64,000 nt of DNA. Origin: Epiperipatus broadwayi (taxonomy: Eukaryota; Onychophora; Udeonychophora; Euonychophora; Peripatidae). The stretch covers positions 186,001 to 250,000 of the forward strand of contig JAQFVV010000559.1 of the NCBI GenBank assembly GCA_028023455.1. The letters are read 5' to 3'. Below, piece by piece: positions 57,339 through 64,000 of the stretch. The position numbers and the translations under genes were made by a program. Under the pieces are notes generated by a model, which saw only the letters and a list, made by a program, of their open reading frames with translations, was not told where the DNA came from and ran no database searches. The first letter of the stretch is position 1, and every line of letters starts with the position of its first letter.

Positions 57339-57692
57339 TTAAATAACAAATATGCAAATGTAAATGCAAATCAGTTTGACCATTTTTTTTGAAATGGAAA
57401 AACACGTGTCGCATCTATTGATAGAATTGTTGTCGCAAACAATAAAGTACGCCTCTTTGATCTTTCTTTTACAGTTGTTGGTTTCAGGGCATACAATCCT
57501 GGGGTTACCTGGTTCGAACACATGGCCAGTCTGCTTTTCATGTTCCAGAAATATTGAAAAGTTATCGCTGTTCTTTTTTGCTCTTCTATAGGTATACAAG
57601 TGTTGAGCAGCTCTGTTGTGAACAGTGGCCTTAGTTTCCCCATAGTATATGGCTTTGCATCCGGCCTGTGGACATGACATGCTGTAAATCAC
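57339..57692 (-). pseudogene. Penelope-like element GIY-YIG endonuclease domain (5'-truncated)
   Basis: A 117-residue frame: MIYSMSCPQAGCKAIYYGET at residues 1-20, KATVHNRAAQHLYTYRR, then FSIFLEHEKQTGHVFEPGNP near 47-66. The I-Y start, YYGET, Arg27, His31 and later EH...TGH fit the GIY-YIG fold in Penelope-like elements, where it follows the reverse transcriptase and nicks target DNA. The last 25 residues (KKMVKLICIYICIF) look like read-through into noncoding sequence. No reverse transcriptase is found upstream on the minus strand, so only the element's 3' end is here. Confidence 0.75.
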
Positions 57693-59287
57693 CTGGGGTG
57701 TTTGAGATGGGTCTGTTCTATCCTTTGTTATCAGATCAATTGTTTAAAAATATTTAAGCTATGATATACAATACCTATGCATATTTAAAATTAAAATAAT
57801 AAGATTTAGAAAGGTTTAGTAACCATTAATTATTTTATAAAGCAATTAAGTAAAGAGCCACCAATGTGTGTTATTTTGTATATCCATAATTAAATTGTGG
57901 GTGTCTCATTATTTTTGGAAGTTTGTCATTATTATTTGCAATCAATAACTTAAGTAAAATAGTCAAGAGTTTTTTTGTTTTTTCCTGATCTTAGCAACAT
58001 GTAAAAGAAAAAAATTATTAGTCTGAGATGTCAATGTGGAATGCACATGTGGATTCCCCAAAGGGTGATTTTCATGTGGTTGTAAAATTTTGACAGTTAC
58101 AGTACAATTCACACTTTAAATATAAGAATCACTTAAAACAAAATAATTATTTGATTTATTCTGACAAGTATTAAAAATTCATTTAGGATGTTAATATAGT
58201 CATGTAATGTTTAGATGTCATTTAAATAAGCCTACTTTTTCATTTCATCTGAGTTATTCAAGGTATTATTCAAAAATGTTCAAGATTAGATTTAGCTAAC
58301 TATTCATAGTATTCTTCCTTTTTTTCACAAAACCTAGGTGGATATCCTATCAGATCGATTGAAAATAAAACTAATTTTTATAACAAAATTTAGGTTGTTT
58401 TTTTTTAAAATCTCGTTTTACATTTTTTTGACAAATTTGCATATTATTTTGCTTAGAAGAAAAACAAAATTCTTATTTTTTATTTTATTTTATTGAATGA
58501 ATAATGGATTGTTCATTTCAAATTCTTAAATTTAAAAATAAAAAACAAAACAAAAAATAATTGTATTTATTTAAAGTTCTCTTAAAGTTCATTGGGCAAT
58601 TTATAAACTGTTTATCCAGTCATTGGTCAATAAAATAAGATTGTTCATATGTAGTTTGATAATAATATCTATCTGGATGCTTTTTCTTTTATGGCAACTG
58701 TGGAGAAGAAGCAATTGGTGTGGGAGAAAATTGTGTTTTATTCTTTTCAGTTGTAAGTAAAGTTTAAGTTGAATGAAATTCTTCTTCTGCATAACTCTAT
58801 GAAATACAATATATTTGTATAACACATAGATTTAAGGTCATTGATTGATGCTATTGGTTTCTTTATCCAATAGATTAATCAGCATAAAAGTAAGTCATTT
58901 AGATTTTGTGTTAACAGTGGTTCCATTTTATTTTGGGGATAAAGTATACTTTGTTCTATTTTTATTTGTATTTTTTATCCAGCTGTGATATTAAGGTTGA
59001 CACTTGATATAGTACATCACATTTTAAGCTGTCTAATTTTTGTTGGAGTCTTTGCCCATATTTTCATCTCTTTGAATATCTATTTGAAAAAGTTTATGTT
59101 CATTTTGTATATTTTTCTCAAGTAATTTTGTTTCTGATTTAACTGAAAGTTCATCACCTATTTTGAGTTCATTCTCTGACTTTAAAAGCAATTGAGCTCA
59201 TTCATTGCTCGTAATTTGATCCACTGTTTTTTCTTGAAATTGTAATTGATTATTTTTTCATTTGTCTTATGACTTCTCTATGTTTTT

Positions 59288-59640
59288 AGGTTAATGTTTT
59301 TAGGTTCAATTTAATCTGTTTTTGATGTTGTGCAAATTGCATTATTTGCTCCAACTGTTTTTGATTAGCTTTTTGATAATTTTGCATAGTTTGGTTTATT
59401 TGACTCATTTGCTTTTGATTATTTTTTATCTGTTTTAATATTGTGCTAAACATCTGCATTACATTTAATTATGATGCTGCTGCAGTATTTTCATGCATTT
59501 TTATTTCTTTATTAATATCTTTATGCTTTATTTGATTGCATGAATCATTATCTTGATGGACAGGTAGTTTTAGAAGTATTTGCTTCCATTATTTCCTGCC
59601 ACTCTTTATCCTTTTTATTCTCATTCTCTATTTTATAATT
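59288..59640 (-). pseudogene. Gln/Asn-rich coiled-coil fragment, gag-like
   Basis: Minus strand from 59459 reads MQMFSTILKQIKNNQKQMSQ INQTMQNYQKANQKQLEQIM QFAQHQKQIKLNLK, with heptad-like spacing of I, L and M. Upstream near 59610 KDKEWQEIMEANTSK is visible. Such Q-rich helices occur in gag proteins of LTR elements, but no capsid or knuckle motif confirms this. Stops break the rest. Confidence 0.35.
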
Positions 59641-59879
59641 CTCAAAATTTTTAAATGCAATAAACTTATTATATGCAATACAATTATAACTGGATACACT
59701 ACCAACAATGCTAGATTATCCCTTGGAATACTCTGAAACACCACATATACTTGTATATCTTTTTCATGGCATAACTTGATTTGTTCTTTCTTAATTGTTT
59801 TTTTGTTTTGTTTTACAATATAATTACAATATAGAGAAAAAAAATATTGTCTACCCAACCATATCATTCATCTAACTGA

Positions 59880-61340
59880 GGCAATTGGGAGTTTATAACA
59901 GCTGAAACTGAAAGCCCTCAGTCTGGGCAAACCAAAAAGATGTTTGATTCTGTTTTATTTTTATATCTTTAGATCTTTCTTTAAATGACTCAATTATTTC
60001 TGCACATTCACCAATATATTCAAATATTGTATAAAGATCTCTGTCCTTTCAAAATGGCAACTGTCTTATTCCTTTTAAATTTCTTTCCATGAATTTTTAT
60101 TTATCATTCAAAATATTTCTCATTTGAAAGCAGGGATGTGAGAAGCTGATTGAGGATTTGGAACTTGATGGTCTGCTCTAAAGCTTCTTAGTAATAACCG
60201 TTATAAATGTTAAATCACATAACGACTTGCTATAAATGAATTCTCCAATAGATTTTCCCTTCATCTGCATGAACTGGTTGATTTCATCCTGCAATCTGTA
60301 AAACCTCATGAGTGTAATCCAATGACTCAGATAACGTACTTTACAGTTATAAATAAGATGTCAATAGTCAGAATTAAGTTTAATTAGTAACTATTTAAGC
60401 TGGTAGCTTTTAAACCCTTTGCTTTTGATAAAATTTATGCATGACACTACTGTTGACATTACATTGTTGAGTCACAATAACTATTCATGGAGACTTTCTT
60501 GGTGCACGTTGCAGTGCCATATAATTAAACCACTTGGATCAAGATCGAGGTTCATTTCTTTTAAAAAAAAATACAATTAACCTTCTTGTGAGACAACTAT
60601 AGCTAGAGCTTCATCTGTAGTAAGACTTTATCTTTTCAAATATCTCTTTTTCATTGATAAAACAAGTTTCTCAAACAAGTGCTCATTTCTTGTAGTGCTC
60701 TGCATGGTTTTCCAGTATCAGATGTTTTTTTCATATATCAAAATTTCCAGTTATTTCTTGAATGAAACTGTCAAATGAGAAGTATTTGCTATGTTTGTGT
60801 CTCATCATAAAATAGACAGAAAAACTGGAATCTCTTGTAAAATATTTCAGTTTTTTAAATATCTTGTGGTAAGTCAATAATACGATCTGACAAGATTGCC
60901 TGAAATCAAATTACACTCTAGAACAATTGGTTTTTGGCTGGTGCTAACAACTCCACAACAACCTTTGTGCATTCTTTCACAAACTCCTCTTCTACATGAG
61001 GTTTCAGCTTCTTTGCAATTAGCTCTCTCACTACACATTCATATAAATAACATCACCTCTAGCATAACAAAATCTAGTGAAAGTAGCTTGTTTTGACTCC
61101 AACTTCTGCAGAAAAGCATTGATGTATCCAGATGCATTTAGATTTCTAATTTTTTGAGATTATTATGTTTTAAACTGTAATGATAAATGCATCACTATAA
61201 ATTAGATACACAGATTTGCCTTTACCTTCAAGAAAAAAAATCATTTGTCCATTTTTCTTAAAAAGATCAACACTCTCCAACAACATTTGTTTCCATTATA
61301 GTTACCATTTGTAGAATGTGGCAGTGCTTAAGATTTAACA
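59880..61340 (-). pseudogene. hAT transposase pseudogene (ZBED5/FAM200-like)
   Basis: Decayed minus-strand frames appear in family order. Near 61290 ECSSF and KWTNDFF resemble the BED region. Near 61060-60930 VIYMNVVRELIAKKLKPHVE and EEFVKECTK resemble the helical segment before the catalytic core. Near 60880-60770 SDRIIDLPQDI and DETQT, then NIANTSHLTVSF, match the first catalytic block (DES/T...). Near 60640 TTDEALAI follows, and near 60470-60400 INFIKSKGFKSYQL matches the INFIKSxxLNSRLF motif. Stops and frameshifts throughout. Terminal repeats were not identified. Confidence 0.65.
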
Positions 61341-62189
61341 CTATTCTGTCAAAGATGAGATTATTTTGCTTTATAGACAGCATTCCTAGGATATTACATG
61401 TTTCAATAGCTATCCAGTATGTGTAGCCAGCAATGATTTTTCTTTGTTCATTGTTCTAATCCTGTATTCTGAATTTGGAATTTATTCAATGTTCACATAT
61501 TCAACTCTTAAAGTCTTTTTCACTTACTGTGTCACATAATTAAAGGGGATTTGAACACAGACTTTTAAGCTTTCTTCAGCTCTGAAAAGAGCTAGTACAT
61601 TTATTGAATTTCAAGTCTGGAGAGTGGTGGTAGACAAAATGATTTAATGAACTTTATAAAGTACATGGGTCAAACGTTCTTGACTCTTGCTCTTCAAAAT
61701 AAATTACATTATTATCAATCTATCTTGTCTAATTTATTTTTCAAGTGAGTAATTATTCTAATCAAACTCATAAAAAAATCAAATGAATTATAATATTACC
61801 AATATGTCATTACTTTATAATATTAAAACAGAACATGGACATGGGTTTAATCTTTATACTTGTAATATAATTTGTGAGCAAGAAAAAATTAAAAAAGATT
61901 GTTTTATTGCTCAAAATGAACACATAATGGATCAGAGCAATAATAGTATTCAGAAAAATAAACAATGAAGTGTTTAAATGTAGATTATTAAAGCAGAAAT
62001 GATATAGTTTCTTCGACGTGAGTAATATTAAGTGTTGAAAGCATAGTAGATTTTTTATATATATAAAGATTAAATGAGATATTCTTTTAAGATAGTTTTT
62101 ATGTATTAATGAAACAAGTGTCTATTATCTGTCTGTCTGTCTACCTACATACCTACCTATCTACCTACCTTCCTGCGTGCTTGCCTACC

Positions 62190-62547
<358 letters not shown>

Positions 62548-62794
62548 TCAATCCATCCATCCATCCATCCATCTATGAAACATACAATAACAGATAACAA
62601 AACAAATTAAATAGACTGAATATATATTTGAAGTATAATCTTCATAATCATGGCTTAAACTTAATGACAACCGTGATTATGGTGTTTACATGTCGAAAGT
62701 ATACTTGCTCTATTTAATATGTTCCTTTATCTGTTATAGCATTTTTCATATTATTAATAATGTCAGAGTATTAATATATATATATATTTCTTAG

Positions 62795-62887
62795 AAAATC
62801 AAAAAGTGTCAATAGGTTATTACAGACCATTGAATATCGAGCCTAACAGAATGGAATGGATCAGAAGTCCAAAATGGAAAACTGTCA
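62795..62887 (+). CDS. GABA-B receptor-like gene, last exon in window
   Basis: A 93-bp, phase 1-1 exon between TTTCTTAG and GTAAGT. It encodes (E)NQKVSIGYYRPLNIEPNR followed by MEWIRSPKWKTV. It corresponds to the [21 protein letters not shown] region at the end of the Venus-flytrap domain of GABA-B receptor subunit 1, shortly before the link to the first membrane helix. The continuation must lie beyond 64000, since no further family sequence is seen in the remaining 1.1 kb. Confidence 0.9.
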
Positions 62888-63430
62888 GTAAGTTAATATA
62901 TTTACTTACAATAATGTGAATAGTTGACTTAGTTGTAAAACAAACTTGTTAATAGTAAAGTATTATGCCTTTTTTTGCTTTTCAGCTAGATTAAGGGCAA
63001 GAAAAATGTTTAGAGTATTAATAAACTATTTATTATTGCATTGACTATAATTTGTAAAATTAGACAGATAGACAAACAAACCAAAATCTAATTTTGTGTG
63101 CTATTTATTAATTATCTTTCAAATAATATAATTAATGTCCAGCTAGAAGGTTTTGCAACTATGCAATATAAAATGACTAATATGTTTTGGTGTACAAATT
63201 TTATTAAAAAATTAAGAAAAAAAGTGCTCAAATAAATTGTTGTTTTTAAAAAAAAATTCTAAAAATCATTTAATAGAACAACTATACATTGCATTGTCTG
63301 AAATAAACCTGATTTTAACAGTTCTGATCTTGCAGTAATACAAATGTATAGTTAAATTTAATTAAGCTTTTATATAACATATATTTTGCATTAAAATATC
63401 TCTAGCTGAAGTAAACAAACATTTTAAATC

Positions 63431-63647
63431 ATAAATCCAATTTATCCAAATTACTTTGAACAATTTTTAACAAAACCATTTATTGTACATACATACACCT
63501 ATATTTTGACTGACCAGCAGTCTTCTTCAGAGCCAAATTTACTTTAACCTTACTGTAGGATAGTCAAAACATAGGTGTATGTATGTATGTATAATAAATA
63601 GTTTTTGCTAAAAAGTGTTCAAAGTAATTTGTATAAATTGGATTTAT
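63431..63647. mobile_element. Foldback MITE (217 bp)
   Basis: ATAAATCCAATTTATCCAAA TTACTTTGAAC...ACACCTATATTTTGACT at the left is inverted at the right as AGTCAAAACATAGGTGTATG...GTTCAAAGTAATTTGTATAA ATTGGATTTAT. Arms of about 85 bases with small gaps. On the minus strand the left part of the loop has CTGAAGA next to a GACTG/CAGTC stem, similar to a hammerhead helix II, but helix I does not pair. Confidence 0.8.
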
Positions 63648-63902
63648 ATAAGATATTATAGCAAAAAGAAAAGAAAAGGTGATTTTGGTAACATTTTTAA
63701 TTATGATGCACTTTTAGTGTGTTTTAATATTTGTCACTGGCTTTTAAGACTTCGTATCAAAATTAAAGTTTTATTATCATTAATATATAGATTATCTCAA
63801 GATTATATAATGGTTTAAGCTTTATGATAATTTTATATATATATTTATTTATTTATTTATAACTTACATAATAATAGTCAAAGCTTAATAAAATAATATA
63901 AT

Positions 63903-63970
63903 TTCCATAATCTGTTGTCAAGACAATGTACATAGATAAAAGATGGACTCCTTGACAACAGATTGTGGAT
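63903..63970. repeat. Short inverted repeat
   Basis: CCATAATCTGTTGTCAAG and CTTGACAACAGATTGTGG flank a 30-base spacer. Probably a small MITE. Confidence 0.75.
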
Positions 63971-64000
63971 ATTCTATTTGTTTATTAAGTATTGACTATA

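Larger units (their letters stand above)
62888..64000 (+). other. Intron 6 of the GABA-B receptor-like gene (start only)
   Basis: The donor is GTAAGT at 62888. It holds two foldback elements (63431-63647 and 63903-63970). The frame at 63615-63818 is AT-rich and unconvincing. Nothing recognised in 62900-63420 or 63660-63900. Confidence 0.8.

Noticed and set aside
63480-63560. CTGAAGA plus GACTG/CAGTC stem as a hammerhead in the 63-kb MITE (minus strand)
   Set aside because: Helix II is convincing, but G12 is lost and helix I does not pair; kept only as a note.

Overview
This is a strongly AT-rich stretch of animal nuclear DNA. It contains one recognisable host gene, read on the + strand and open at both ends. 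Six consecutive coding exons (1-85, 6264-6368, 9933-9998, 19241-19583, 33248-33409, 62795-62887) join in frame across GT/AG introns into about 284 residues. These cover much of the extracellular Venus-flytrap domain of a GABA-B receptor (family C GPCR), closest by eye to subunit 1 (GABBR1). The five complete introns are about 6.2, 3.6, 9.2, 13.7 and 29.4 kb. The signal peptide, first lobe, membrane domain and tail lie outside the window. Two of the three GABA-contact residues I can place are kept (Tyr, Trp); the third, a Glu in GABBR1, is Thr here.

Everything else is intronic, mostly mobile elements and simple repeats. Intron 1 holds a long degenerate CTAC/CTAT tract, a repeat carrying a nearly intact hammerhead ribozyme core, and a non-autonomous hAT element with 8-bp target duplications. 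Intron 2 holds a (TAA)n tract and two decayed hammerhead-type repeats. Intron 3 holds two LINE remnants, a 356-bp palindromic MITE, and two short insertions of a retroposon family (here 'ACAGGC') with 10-12 bp target duplications. Intron 4 holds a palindromic hammerhead repeat, a third hammerhead copy, and head-to-head Penelope-like (GIY-YIG) remnants with a tRNA-like module. Intron 5 holds a mariner scrap, a head-to-head and tandem ACAGGC array with hammerhead motifs, and a complete but inactivated Ty3/gypsy element nested in that array. It also holds MITEs, a hAT element with a BED-type fragment, a second GIY-YIG fragment, a hAT transposase pseudogene and a long pure (ATCT)n tract.

The most interesting signal is the repeated occurrence, in several repeat families, of the hammerhead core CTGATGA...GAA with pairing helix I strands on either side. 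With the 10-14 bp target duplications and the tandem or inverted arrangement, this resembles animal retrozymes or the terminal repeats of Penelope-like elements.

The organism is probably an invertebrate with a large, repeat-rich genome. GIY-YIG Penelope elements, tRNA-like retroposons, TCTA-type microsatellites and long introns would fit a mollusc such as a cephalopod, but nothing here proves this and I hold it with low confidence.
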